Below, piece after piece: positions 20,906 through 29,468 of a stretch of 31,100 nt of DNA. A program made the position numbers and the translations under genes. Below the pieces are notes generated by a model that saw nothing but the letters and a program-made list of their open reading frames with translations, ran no database searches and was not told where the DNA came from. The stretch spans positions 23,515-54,614 of the forward strand of contig PJRA01000343.1 of assembly GCA_016987375.1 (NCBI GenBank). Direction: 5' to 3'. This stretch comes from Brachionus koreanus (taxonomy: Eukaryota; Rotifera; Eurotatoria; Ploima; Brachionidae). How positions within the stretch are numbered: the first letter of the stretch is position 1; each line of letters begins with the position of its first letter.

Positions 20906-21376
20906 GGAATCAAACGTTCACTTAATTTGTTATCAGTCAAAACATTTCGGGTTTTAGGATATTGACTTTTTTTAATTGATTACATAATTTGTGAGCAAAA
21001 TGATTTTTGGAAAAGTTTCGTGAATAAAAAATAATATTTGTGATCAATTTTACCTTTTTGTGTTTATCTAAATCTAAAAAAATCTCTTTGAAATCTAAAA
21101 AAAAATCCTTTCAATTTATTTATTATGTGAATTAGCTCTAAGCTAGAGTAAAGCAATCATCGTATGTCTTAGAATAGCTGAGATTTATGATTTTTTTAAA
21201 ATTTTCTTGAATTCTATTCAAAAATCTATTTTAAATGAAACAAAATAGTTTTTATAATTTTTTATTAAAAACTAAATTTAAAACTAAATGTAGACGAATA
21301 CTAAACTAAAGATAATAAAATCATCAATCAAAATATTCATTTATTTTAATGTTTTTTTTTCTGGTATTTCTAGTCA
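20906..21376. other. AT-rich spacer downstream of the VWA gene
   Basis: No gene supported. It includes the 3' flank of the minus-strand VWA gene, with TTTATT (AATAAA in the transcript sense) near the gene end, and nothing else recognisable. Confidence 0.45.
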
Positions 21377-24058
21377 CTACATATACTTGGTAGGTCTACT
21401 CACTAAGCAATAAGCAATACTACAATCTTCAATCGGATCAATTTTTTTGCTATTTTTTTGTTCTTGTTTGCTATTCAAATCTTGATAACAAAAATCAAAG
21501 AATGGTTGATCAATTGCTAAATTTATTAACTTTAATTTCAAGTCTTTAAATATTTGAGCCGATTTATTCATATCTGTTTTATTTAATGATTTTTTGAGAA
21601 ATTCATTAATTTTATCAACTAAATCGGCAAAATGTTGATGTTTATAGTTTTTTTCTAAAAAATTTTTATTTTGTGAAATAAAAGGTTCTATTTGATCTTT
21701 CATTTTTTTCAATAAGTCTTCAATATTTTCCATTTTAACAGAGTGATTTTCAACTTCCAAATCGTTTCTTAGAAATCTCAATATTCTCATTGATTTCTCA
21801 ATTAAATTTGTACACAAAAGCAATTTAAAAATATTAATTCTTTGTTCAATTCCAAATTGTTTCAAATTTAGACTATTAAATATATCATCAATATTATTCT
21901 TATATTTTCCAAATTCTTCATCATTTTCAAATTCATTTAGAAACTTGTTTTTTATTTTTGGCGCTTTGGTATTCACCAATATAATATCATTTGACTTTAT
22001 ATTCTTATTACTGTGAACTAAACAATAGAATTCATCATCTTTTTTCTTTTCATTATTTTTTACTTCATTAATTATTTGTTCAGCTTTTTCAGATTTGCAA
22101 TTAGTTGAATTTATATATTTTAGAAATTTATCTGCATATATTTTCGCATCAGGTTGATTTATTTCAGCCAATTTGGCTAATTTTCTAATTGAGTATGCAT
22201 ATATAAATTTCTCATTTGATTTTGATTCATTTTTTAATTTTTGTGTTATTACTCTAATTGAATCAGTTGTTTCAATTAGAAATTGAAAATGTAACTCCTT
22301 ATAGCCATTAATGATTTCTAGTGGTTCAAATTTGATCAATATTTCTTCTTCATTTGAATCGATGCAATCAATTTCACATTTGCTCCTATTTAAATCATTT
22401 AAATTTATATTTTTCTCTGCCAATATAGTCAATTTGATTTTTTCACTTTTTTCTTTGACTTTGGTAAATTTATTTGCCGTTTCAACTATAAATTTGAAAT
22501 ATTGGTCAGAGTTTGTTAATCTATCCAATGAACCATTTGTCTCACTAGCTAGAATACCCAGTGACTCTAAATCACAACTATCAGGAAAAGAAATCACATT
22601 GATTTTTATAAATCCTGATCTTTTGCAAAAACTAGCTATTTGTCTATAAAATTCTTTATTCCTATCCTCTGCTTCTCCATCTGTACAAAGTAAAACCTCT
22701 GAATTGGTTTCAGCCGAAGCCAACAAAACAGATTCTATTAATGCCGAGCTAATTCTAGTGCCACCACCTGCATTTAAATTTTTTATTTTCTCTTTCAAAT
22801 CTGTAAACGATTCTTTAATATTCCTAAGCCTAGAGGCTTTATTTGTAACCTGGCTAATAATTTCTCTTTTATCTAAATCATCCGCTATATGATTTATATT
22901 TAATTCGTTTGAATTTCCATCTCCAAAGTAATTAGAAACAGATTGAAAAGTAACTAAAGCAACTTTATGCTCAGGACTTTTAGTACGTATTTCTTCAATT
23001 GCTTTAATACTTTCTCGTTTTACAATTTCAATTCGATTTCCGATCATGCTTCCAGATATATCTAGGCAGAGTACAAATATTTTATTTTGTGAGTTTTTTA
23101 CAAAACTAGTTTCTAAAGCTTTGCTTTTATTATATTTTACATGCATTAGATTTTCGCTCTCAAAATTAGTCCCAGAAAGTGTATTATCTTTTGAACAAAA
23201 TTGACAGGTCCATTTATCTTTAGAAAACATTTCGTAAAAATAACTACCACAATTAGTACAATTTATTTTTTCACTTTGGTCTAATTCCAAACTCGCACTT
23301 GACTTCAAAATATCATTTAATCGAATAGAAATTATATTAGCATTAAACTCAGGTACATAAAGTCTTCTTGAAAACTCAATATTTTCCATTCTTGGTTCTT
23401 GTTCATCATCACAAGTCAAATGACTTAAATTATTTTCTAAGCAGTTTGATTGAACATTATCATTATTTTTAATTATTCTTTTGGGTTCAATTTCTAAAAG
23501 CTTTAATACCAAAAACATAAGATGAAGAAAAATTTTATACAATTCTTTTTTAACTTCTTCAGAATCTAAATCGATTTTGTTCTTCAATTTTTGACAGAAT
23601 TCTTCAAAATTATTTTTGCATGCAATCTCATATTGTGAATCATGAACTAGCTGATTTTTTATTTTCTTAAGATAATTTATAAATTCATCTTCAGACTGAA
23701 TGTCATTATCACAATCATTAGCTAACTCATTAGATTTAATTAATCTTTTATCATCATCATCATCAATAATCAACTCATCCGATTCAATTGGTTCACTTTG
23801 TTGATGCATAAGTTTTTTACTTACTTTAGAATCAAAAAATTCATTCCACTCTGGAATTGAATTGAATGAATCAAATTCATATTGATTTTCCATGTGCAAA
23901 ATTTCATTTATTCTATCTCCTAATAAATTCATTAAATAAACTCGTTTTACTTTCTGTAATCTAAAAATTTGCCCAATTTTCTCAAAAATTGAACACTTTT
24001 CAAAAGATTTTTTAATTTCTTCAAGTGGACATTGTGAATTTTCATACAAAATTTTCAA
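21377..24058 (-). CDS. VWA-domain protein with Sec23/24-like zinc finger, 893 codons; 5' end lies in a transposon
   Basis: A single uninterrupted frame of 893 codons. N-terminal ~240 residues are acidic and helical with no recognised domain. Residues 267-288 form a zinc-finger motif CTNC...WTCQFC like that of Sec23/Sec24. Residues ~327-525 are a von Willebrand A domain with a complete metal-ion-dependent adhesion site: DISGS (333-337), GGGT (T434) and CTDGEAE (D460). A long alpha-rich C-terminal part follows. No signal peptide or membrane segment, so probably cytosolic. Amoebozoan and ciliate proteins such as cpRas1-type proteins also pair VWA with such fingers, but I cannot assign orthology. 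The first ten codons (MKILYENSQC) lie inside the inserted element at 24028-24369; the ancestral N-terminus is at 24380-24568. Whether the truncated frame is expressed is unknown; the intact 893 codons argue that the insertion is recent or tolerated. Confidence 0.8.
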   Translation of the reverse strand: MKILYENSQCPLEEIKKSFEKCSIFEKIGQIFRLQKVKRVYLMNLLGDRINEILHMENQYEFDSFNSIPEWNEFFDSKVSKKLMHQQSEPIESDELIIDDDDDKRLIKSNELANDCDNDIQSEDEFINYLKKIKNQLVHDSQYEIACKNNFEEFCQKLKNKIDLDSEEVKKELYKIFLHLMFLVLKLLEIEPKRIIKNNDNVQSNCLENNLSHLTCDDEQEPRMENIEFSRRLYVPEFNANIISIRLNDILKSSASLELDQSEKINCTNCGSYFYEMFSKDKWTCQFCSKDNTLSGTNFESENLMHVKYNKSKALETSFVKNSQNKIFVLCLDISGSMIGNRIEIVKRESIKAIEEIRTKSPEHKVALVTFQSVSNYFGDGNSNELNINHIADDLDKREIISQVTNKASRLRNIKESFTDLKEKIKNLNAGGGTRISSALIESVLLASAETNSEVLLCTDGEAEDRNKEFYRQIASFCKRSGFIKINVISFPDSCDLESLGILASETNGSLDRLTNSDQYFKFIVETANKFTKVKEKSEKIKLTILAEKNINLNDLNRSKCEIDCIDSNEEEILIKFEPLEIINGYKELHFQFLIETTDSIRVITQKLKNESKSNEKFIYAYSIRKLAKLAEINQPDAKIYADKFLKYINSTNCKSEKAEQIINEVKNNEKKKDDEFYCLVHSNKNIKSNDIILVNTKAPKIKNKFLNEFENDEEFGKYKNNIDDIFNSLNLKQFGIEQRINIFKLLLCTNLIEKSMRILRFLRNDLEVENHSVKMENIEDLLKKMKDQIEPFISQNKNFLEKNYKHQHFADLVDKINEFLKKSLNKTDMNKSAQIFKDLKLKLINLAIDQPFFDFCYQDLNSKQEQKNSKKIDPIEDCSIAYCLVSRPTKYM

Positions 24059-24378
24059 TACACAAATTAAAAAATTTTATAACTTTTGTTCTAAAGGCCC
24101 AAATTTGTTCTGCTGTTGAAACAAAGTGAAACAACTGTTGTTTCACCTACTGCTGAAGTCTGCAAAATCTCTGCAAAATTTCAATCAATATAATAATATT
24201 GAAAATAAATCGCAATCAATTTGCACAGATTTTGCAGACCTCCGCAGTGGGTGAAACAACAATTGTTTCACTTTGTTTCAACAGCAGAACAAATTTGGGC
24301 CTTTAGAACAAAAGTTATAAAATTTTTTAATTTTTGTATTGAAAATTTTGTATGAAAATTCACATTACCCTTCAAGTG
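24019..24378. mobile_element. 342-bp inverted-repeat element (MULE-type MITE) with perfect 9-bp target duplication
   Basis: The element occupies 24028-24369, flanked on both sides by CTTCAAGTG (24019-24027 and 24370-24378). Arms of about 152 bp (24028-24180 and 24218-24369) are inverted copies with only about nine mismatches and one short indel; the loop is about 37 bp. Ends are GACATTGTGAATTTTC and, reverse complemented, GGTAATGTGAATTTTC. Long arms plus a 9-bp duplication are the signature of Mutator-like elements, and MULE transposase relics occur nearby. It has no coding capacity. It sits inside the VWA gene; element plus one duplication is 351 bp, a multiple of three, but an in-frame TAA at 24365-24367 stops translation just inside it. 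Near-identical arms suggest a recent insertion. Confidence 0.9.
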
Positions 24379-24568
24379 TTTGTTTATTTTCATTAACTAT
24401 TTCTTTAAATAAATTTGATTGTTCTATAGATATTAAATAAGAGTTGATATTTTTGACGTCTTTGAAAATAAACTGTGTAGTTTGTGTCGGCAGAGATTGC
24501 TTAAAATTAAACTCAGAATTAAATTCTTTTCCAAAACTACAAATTGTTATTTTTTTTTTTAAACTCAT
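24365..24568 (-). pseudogene. Severed N-terminal coding segment of the VWA gene
   Basis: This frame starts at an ATG (MSLKKKITICSFGKEFNSEF) and runs to ...IVNENKQT, then hits the target duplication and a TAA in the inserted element. If the element and one 9-bp repeat are removed, the frame continues directly as NENKQTLEEIKKSFEK into the 893-codon VWA frame, codon phase included. That makes this the original N-terminus, giving an ancestral protein of about 946 aa. I tested splicing the element out using GTAATG at its left end: the available AG acceptors lead to stops or a wrong frame, so the separation appears real. Confidence 0.8.
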
Positions 24569-25036
24569 AATGTTTCGTAAGAAATCACTTCTATCTAAAC
24601 GTAAAATAATAGAAAATTTTTTTTAAAATTTCATCTTTTTTAAAGATATAAATGGAATAATCTAATGTTGATTGTTTTTAATTTTTTCGTCTTTAATATG
24701 AGGAAAAAATTTTTCATTAGAATAAATCGGAATAAGAAATAGTATGATTATTGAAATATACACTTAAGCATTTGATTCTTTTTTGACAAATAAAATGTCG
24801 AGCTTAAAAACAAAAATGATGCCTAAATATTTAGTCAATTGTGTTCTTTCCTAGAAAAGCTTACTATTCCTTCTAATTTTTTGTTTTTGAGCAAAAATTT
24901 CAATTTTTCGGAAGTTTTCTCTAATATAAAAAACTGAAATTATTTAAATTAGTTTATTAATAAATTCGTTTTTTAAATAAAGATTTTTTAATTGATTTCT
25001 ATAGTGATTTCTATATAAACAATTTTTCTGAAATAA
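24458..25036. repeat. Direct repeat copy A: 5' end and upstream region of the VWA gene
   Basis: From GTCTTTGAAAATAAACTGTG at 24458 to TTTCTGAAATAA near 25036 this sequence recurs in the same orientation at 26396-27387. It covers codons ~1-37 of the severed N-terminal segment and about 470 bp of upstream DNA, presumably the promoter. Some blocks, for example around 24805-24925, are nearly identical between copies, so the duplication is fairly young. This copy retains an open coding frame and is the one linked to the rest of the gene. Confidence 0.8.
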
Positions 25037-25299
25037 TTGGATTACTGGAAAGCATATTTTTACTAAAATTAATTACTTCCATTTTTTTAACAATTATTTT
25101 TGCATGTGAAAATCTAACAAAGTAAAATCAAAACAATAGTAAACCTTAAAAAATCGATAATTATAAACTAAAACGCATTTGCTACTAAGGAAATTCGCAA
25201 TTAAATTTCATTTCAAAATAATGGAACTTTAAAGCTAAATTTTTACTATTTCAAATTTTGATAAATTAAATGATGATTATTATTGGCCCATTAAAATCG
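25037..25299. other. AT-rich spacer, no feature
   Basis: Sequence between the end of copy A and the phased repeats upstream of the MULE relic. No coding signal or recognisable element end was seen. Confidence 0.4.
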
Positions 25300-25521
25300 G
25301 TTACACAATTTTTTAATAGAATACCAAAATTTTTTAAAATGATACCACAATTATTAAATAAATGCACACAATTTCTAAAATAATCCATAAAAATAAAGAT
25401 TAACACTTAATTAAATAAAAAAACACTTATTATATAAAATTGACACTTATTTGATTAAGAAGACCACTAATTAATTAAAAAACTCATTCTTTTTAATTTT
25501 TGACACTATTTTCAAATTTTG
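25300..25521. repeat. Degenerate ~20-bp tandem repeats just upstream of the MULE relic
   Basis: About eleven units of 17-23 bp follow one another, for example ACACTTAATTAAATAAAAAA (25403), ACACTTATTATATAAAATTG (25423), ACACTTATTTGATTAAGAAG (25443). The anchor [AC]CACT/A is followed by an A/T tract. The array ends about 70 bp before the first ATG of the transposase relic. Repeats near a transposon gene start often bind the transposase or form its promoter; here this is inference. A spacing close to two helical turns would place all sites on one DNA face. Confidence 0.55.
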
Positions 25522-25592
25522 AAATTACTCAATATAAAAAGTGGAAGTAAAATAGAATTAATTTAATTTCATGAAAATTAAAAAAATTTAAA

Positions 25593-26396
25593 ATGTCCAG
25601 TGCAAGCATTTTAGAAAATAACTTTGACGACACAGCCGAAGATGCTGAACCTTTAACAAAAAACAAAAGAAGCACAGGTAGGATTTTTGATTTTTTGCAT
25701 GAATGCGAATCTTTAGATGATTTCAAGCGGCTAATTAAAGATCTTAGGTTCGATAATATCGCTTGGCATTTTCATTAGACCAATCGACTAGCCGATTGTG
25801 ACAAGCATATTTACAATTGCAAACATCGACGAAAAGGCTGCAAAAAAGCCATTTTTTTTCAAGTCAAAGCTGGTCAAACGCGTGGTACCGTAAACGTATC
25901 CGCAACGAGCATTCGAATCATCCCGAAGATGGAGATTTTGTAGCTATTCCGATTGCAGTCAAAGAGAAAATTAAATATTTGCGACAATTGGGTCAAACCA
26001 AAAGAAGCATAAAGAAGAATTTGATCAAATAAGGGATACAACCGCCGACCGATAACCAAATACATAATATCATCAACTCAGTTTCGATCGATAACAACAA
26101 AAACTGCACTATGAATGAATTGAAAGAATGGTGCGAGTTGCATTCAACTATACCAGAGAACGACGACGATAAAGTGTATGTTGGAAAATTCGAGTACGTA
26201 GTGATTCCGAATCAGATTTTTCGCGTTTTTTTGACCTCAAAGCGTCTAATCAAAACTATAGAAAATTGTCAACATTTTTTGAGCGACGCAACATACAAAC
26301 TTACGTATGAGAGTTTTCCGATCATAACTGGTGGTACAACCGATCGTAACAAAAGTTTACATCCCGTTGGCGTTGCTGTCAAAAGAAACGAGACTG
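25593..26396 (+). pseudogene. Broken FLYWCH-finger MULE transposase, truncated
   Basis: The reading starts MSSASILENNFDD and covers a FLYWCH/WRKY-GCM1-like zinc finger (IYNCKHRRKGCKKAIFF...NEHSNHPEDG: C, C, H and H spaced as in the family). A linker follows (AVKEKIKYLRQLGQTKRSI), then the first part of the MULE catalytic domain, FLSDATYKLTYESFPI, with the first catalytic aspartate, and GGTTDRNKSLHPVGVAV. It is disabled by in-frame stops at 25776-25778 and 26030-26032 and a frameshift near 25890. It is cut off at about 26396, where sequence copied from the VWA gene's 5' end begins, so the rest of the catalytic domain is missing. It is a plausible relative of whatever transposase moved the 24028-24369 element, though itself inactive. 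Confidence 0.8.
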
Positions 26397-27387
26397 TCTT
26401 TGAAAATAAACTGTGTAGTTTGTGTCGGCAGAGAACGATTAAAATTAAACTCTGAATTAAAATTTTTTTCCAAAACTACAATCTTTTGGTATTGTTGGAA
26501 AACTCATTATGTTTCGTAAGAAATCACTTCTATCTAAATGGATAATAATAATAATAAAAAAAAAATTTAAATTTTCATCTTTTTTAAAGATATAAATGGA
26601 AAAATCTAATGTTGATTTTTTTTAATTTTTTCGTCTTTAATATGAAAAAAAAAATTTTCGTTAAAATAAATCAGAATAAGAAATAGAATAATGTTTAGAA
26701 TTATTTTAATTAAAATAATTAAATCATTTATTGATTATTGAAATATACATTTAAGCATTTGATTCTTTTTTTGACAAATAAAATGTCGAGCTGCTCAAAG
26801 ACACAAAGACCAAATTCCAAAGTCAGATACTGGAATATTAGCACCATGTCCAAATTATCGAGATGTCAGGCTTAAGTCATGAAATAGTAATTATTTGAGG
26901 AGACAGATTTATACAAAAGCCCTGGAATAGATCAAGACCTTACGTACCAGAAAAATTTAAGGTCTTGTCTTGAATGCTTTGGAACAATTAGAAACTCTCT
27001 TGTATTCTATTCTCAATAATTATTTGGTCAATTAACATTTATTTATAATAGAAAAGAAAAAAAGAGTTGATGAAAAAACGGTTATTCTAAGAAACAATAT
27101 TTTGACTATTTTACTAGTCAATTTTGGCTGAATATCGATAAAAACAAAAATGATGCCTAAATATTTAGTCAATTGTGTTCTTTCCTAGAAAAGCTTACTA
27201 TTCCTTCTAATTTTTTGTTTTTGAGCAAAAATTTTAATTTTTCGGAAGTTTTCTCTAATATTAAAAACTGAAATTATTTATATTAATTTATTTAAAATAT
27301 TTATACTAGTTTATTAATAAAATCGTTTTTTAAATAAAGATTTTTTAATTAAAAGTGGTTTCTGTAGAAACAATTTTTCTGAAATAA
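26396..27387. repeat. Direct repeat copy B of the VWA gene 5' region, with a ~346-bp insertion
   Basis: It matches 24458-25036 in the same orientation. The coding part (minus strand, ATG near 26513) begins MSFPTIPKDCSFGK and then hits a frameshift from an extra T in a homopolymer, so this copy is dead. It joins the MULE relic abruptly at 26396. Extra DNA relative to copy A: a ~44-bp segment near 26690-26735 and a ~346-bp block at 26793-27138. Confidence 0.8.
26793..27138. mobile_element. Unclassified ~346-bp insertion in duplicate copy B
   Basis: Copy A reads GTCGAGCTTAAAAACAAA without interruption; in copy B the same point contains about 346 extra bp that are GC-richer than the surroundings (starting GCTCAAAGACACAAAGACC). 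Neither clear terminal inverted repeats nor a target duplication is visible. Translated frames contain many stops; I could not assign it to a transposon class. It must postdate the duplication, or have been lost cleanly from copy A. Confidence 0.5.
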
Positions 27388-27399
27388 AGAAAATTTAGA

Positions 27400-27766
27400 G
27401 TTGAGATTAAAGAATCGGAAGAATCAAGTTTTGATTGTAACGATCCAGTTTTGTTGTCAGAAAACGAATCTCAAAAATCAAATTTCGCCTTTAATTACTC
27501 TGATACTGAATCAGCTAAAGAATATTCACGAAAAGTGTACCACAAAAAAAATAAAAGTGAAATATCAAGCATAAATATAACAAGATTAACAGAAGATTCA
27601 AACTGGGTTTTGGACTGACGAGAAAAAATTTTCGATTGAGCCATATATTTGTTTTCATTCAAAAAATGGAGGTGAACTAAAAATAGGCGAACGTTATGAA
27701 ATTTCATATAGAAAAGAGACATATTTAGGATTAATTAAATTTATTGGTAAATATTATGTTTTTTAA
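27400..27766 (+). pseudogene. Degenerate coding remnant, acidic N-terminal part, unidentified
   Basis: A frame running 27400-27618 encodes an acidic serine-rich stretch (VEIKESEESSFDCNDPVLLS...YSDTESAKEYSRKVYHKK) with coding-like composition and an acceptor-like TTTAG just before it. After a stop, a shifted frame continues as FWTDEKKFSIEPYICFHSKN...KIGERYEISYRKETYLGLIK. The order suggests one ancestral protein broken by a frameshift near 27610. Family unknown; the last part vaguely recalls the start of a CAP-Gly domain, but not enough to call it. Confidence 0.35.
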
Positions 27767-28344
27767 ATTGTTAAAAATTATTTTATTCTATGATTAAAAG
27801 AGGATCAGAAGAAAAATGCAATGAAATTTTAATTTTGTCGATATTTTTTTGCATCTAATAAGAAATATTTATGGTATTTTTATTGTTTTTTAAAAGAATT
27901 TTAAGTTGCTTTTTCATTGAATATTTACAGAAAGAAACAGAAATTATTTGGAAATTTCGTTCGAAATTCAACAAAAAATCTTTAAAAAAAACACTAAAGA
28001 CGCAACAAAATATCTGTAAGAATGTGTTAACTGGACATACTTTTTCTTTAAAACTTATTCTGAATCAAAAATAATAAAATTTTAGTTTAAGATTTAAACG
28101 ATAATTTTAGAAAAAAACTTAGAACAAATTTTTAATTCAAAACAAAATAAAAATGAATCTATGAATTTATTAATATTATTTCAAGGCTAATCAACAGGCT
28201 TGGGACTTTGTCGAATAGACTGATTAGCAATTCATTTATAAAAGCACTAATTTGAAATTTTTTTTTTCTCTTCAGTTTCTTATATTAACTCACCATAAAA
28301 ATATAATTATCCTTTAAAAATGAAAAAAAATATCTGAAAAAAAA
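27767..28344. other. AT-rich region without supported gene
   Basis: It contains an open stretch around 27871-28074 that is rich in Phe/Leu/Lys codons of the kind A/T-rich DNA yields by chance, and an 8-bp inverted repeat (GCTAATCA / TGATTAGC) at ~28187-28231. Nothing is convincingly functional. Confidence 0.4.
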
Positions 28345-28540
28345 AGGGTTATAGTCTCATACAGCTGTCAGAAAACCGCTTCTTAAAAAAAAGTGGGACA
28401 AAAAAGATATAAGTGCTGTAAACAGAGACTTATTTGGACAGTTAGTGATTGGTCCAGAGTTATTTTCAGTGAAGAGTCCAGTTTTAAGGTCTTTAATCGT
28501 AAATCAAGAGTAATAATAAAAAAGTTTAGAAATAAAATTA
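28345..28540 (+). pseudogene. Tc1/mariner transposase fragment
   Basis: Reading across one frame change gives a RKPLL-like block, then LIWTVSDWSRVIFSEESSFK and VFNRKSRVIIKKFRNK. This matches the Tc1/mariner catalytic region whose consensus is W..V.FSDES.F, containing the first catalytic aspartate. Here that position reads FSEES, so the aspartate is replaced. Upstream DNA-binding domains and the later catalytic residues are missing. Terminal repeats were not found. A short dead relic. Confidence 0.6.
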
Positions 28541-28636
28541 CCTTATTACAGTTAAACCATCGTTTTGAATTTTCTTCAATTTTATTCTTCCTAAACTTAA
28601 AATATTTGTAGAGTTTCTTGAATAATTTGCTTTTTG

Positions 28637-29211
28637 CTATTTTAAAGAACTGCTAATAATTTTTAAATATTTCTCAAATTTTATCGCTATTTTATAAGCC
28701 TCATCAAAAGTCCTAGGTTCTCTAATCTGGACTCTCTCTAAGCGGATCTTGGCTTTAATGCATGAGAAAAAATTAGAATAAGATCTTCTTGAACCATACC
28801 CGATTCATTGGCCAATTCTTGGAATTTGCTTAAAAAACTATCAAAATCTCCTGTCTGCTTGAGTGCAAAAAGTACTAATTTTATTTTCCCTTTTCTCGCC
28901 TTTGAATTATCTTTTTCTAGCAATAACTTTAAATATCCTTTAAATGTCTTGATTGTCGAGTTCTTTTGATAATTTAGCAATGTACTTAACGACGTCTCCT
29001 TCAGATAAGGAGTGATTACTGAGAGCTTTTTGTCTTCAGGAACACCAGCGGCTTTAATTCCATTTGATATTATCAAAATCCAGTTCTCCACATTTTCTGT
29101 ACTCCTTCTATAATACACAGGTGTATTAGGCTCCAGGGCGTTACTTTTCCCTGCTATTTCTAGCTGAAGATCCTTATCTTTTTTACGTTTGCAGCGTAAT
29201 CCAATAAAAGC
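28637..29211 (-). pseudogene. Retrotransposon gag-like gene remnant
   Basis: A minus-strand frame is open from 29211, through KDKDLQLEIAGKSNALEPN, ENVENWILIISNGIKAAGVP, TPYLKETSLSTLLNYQ, DFDSFLSKFQELANESGM, to SHALKPRSA and a stop at 28738. One frame over, the sequence resumes as KIRLERVQIREPRTFDEAYK and AIKFEKYLK, so a single frameshift near 28745 splits one protein. The layout (aromatic helix-rich block, W at the start, then FDEAYKIA) resembles capsid-like gag of Ty3/Gypsy-type LTR elements. No zinc knuckle, protease, reverse transcriptase or LTR was found nearby, so this is a fragment. A domesticated gag is possible but the frameshift argues against it. Confidence 0.5.
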
Positions 29212-29227
29212 TTATTTTGCATAGAAA

Positions 29228-29300
29228 ATTAATTGCGCATTTAAAATGTTTTGATCATTTTTGAAAAATGAAATTTGATCAAAAATTTTATTTTGCCAAA
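29228..29300. mobile_element. Solo arm of the family 2 inverted-repeat element
   Basis: AATTAATTGCGCATTTAAAA to TTTTGCCAAA matches the right arm of the element at 29469-29716 over about 73 bp with a few changes. It is in the same orientation as that right arm. No matching left arm lies just upstream, so it is a truncated copy. Confidence 0.6.
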
Positions 29301-29468
29301 GAATTGAAAATCTAAAATGATTAGCCTTTTGTTAACAATTTAAATACCTATTCAAGTTGTTTTAAAATAATTTAGATAAATTAATTGAAAACGTTAATTA
29401 AAATAAAGCTAAATAGAAGAATATAAAATTGACTGATTCAAAAATTATAAACAAAATATTAAAGCAGG

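Noticed and set aside
22311..22892. Plus-strand open frames opposite the VWA gene
   Set aside because: They are antisense shadows of the VWA coding sequence, with hydrophobic low-complexity products and no conserved motif.
24019..24378. The inverted-repeat element as a spliced intron of the VWA gene
   Set aside because: On the minus strand a GTAATG donor exists at its left end, but joining it to the available AG acceptors (after TTTCAACAG, GCCTTTAG or the target repeat AAG) gives a stop or the wrong frame.
25300..25521. CRISPR-like array
   Set aside because: Units are degenerate, contiguous and only about 20 bp, with no constant repeat/variable spacer pattern, and the genome is eukaryotic.
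24458..27387. The two direct copies as LTRs of a retrotransposon
   Set aside because: The copies contain coding sequence of the VWA gene, and the DNA between them is a DNA-transposon (MULE) gene, not gag-pol. No primer-binding site or TG...CA ends were seen.
27871..28074. Possible protein of 67 codons
   Set aside because: Phe/Leu/Lys-rich composition typical of chance frames in A/T-rich DNA, no motif, no splice support.
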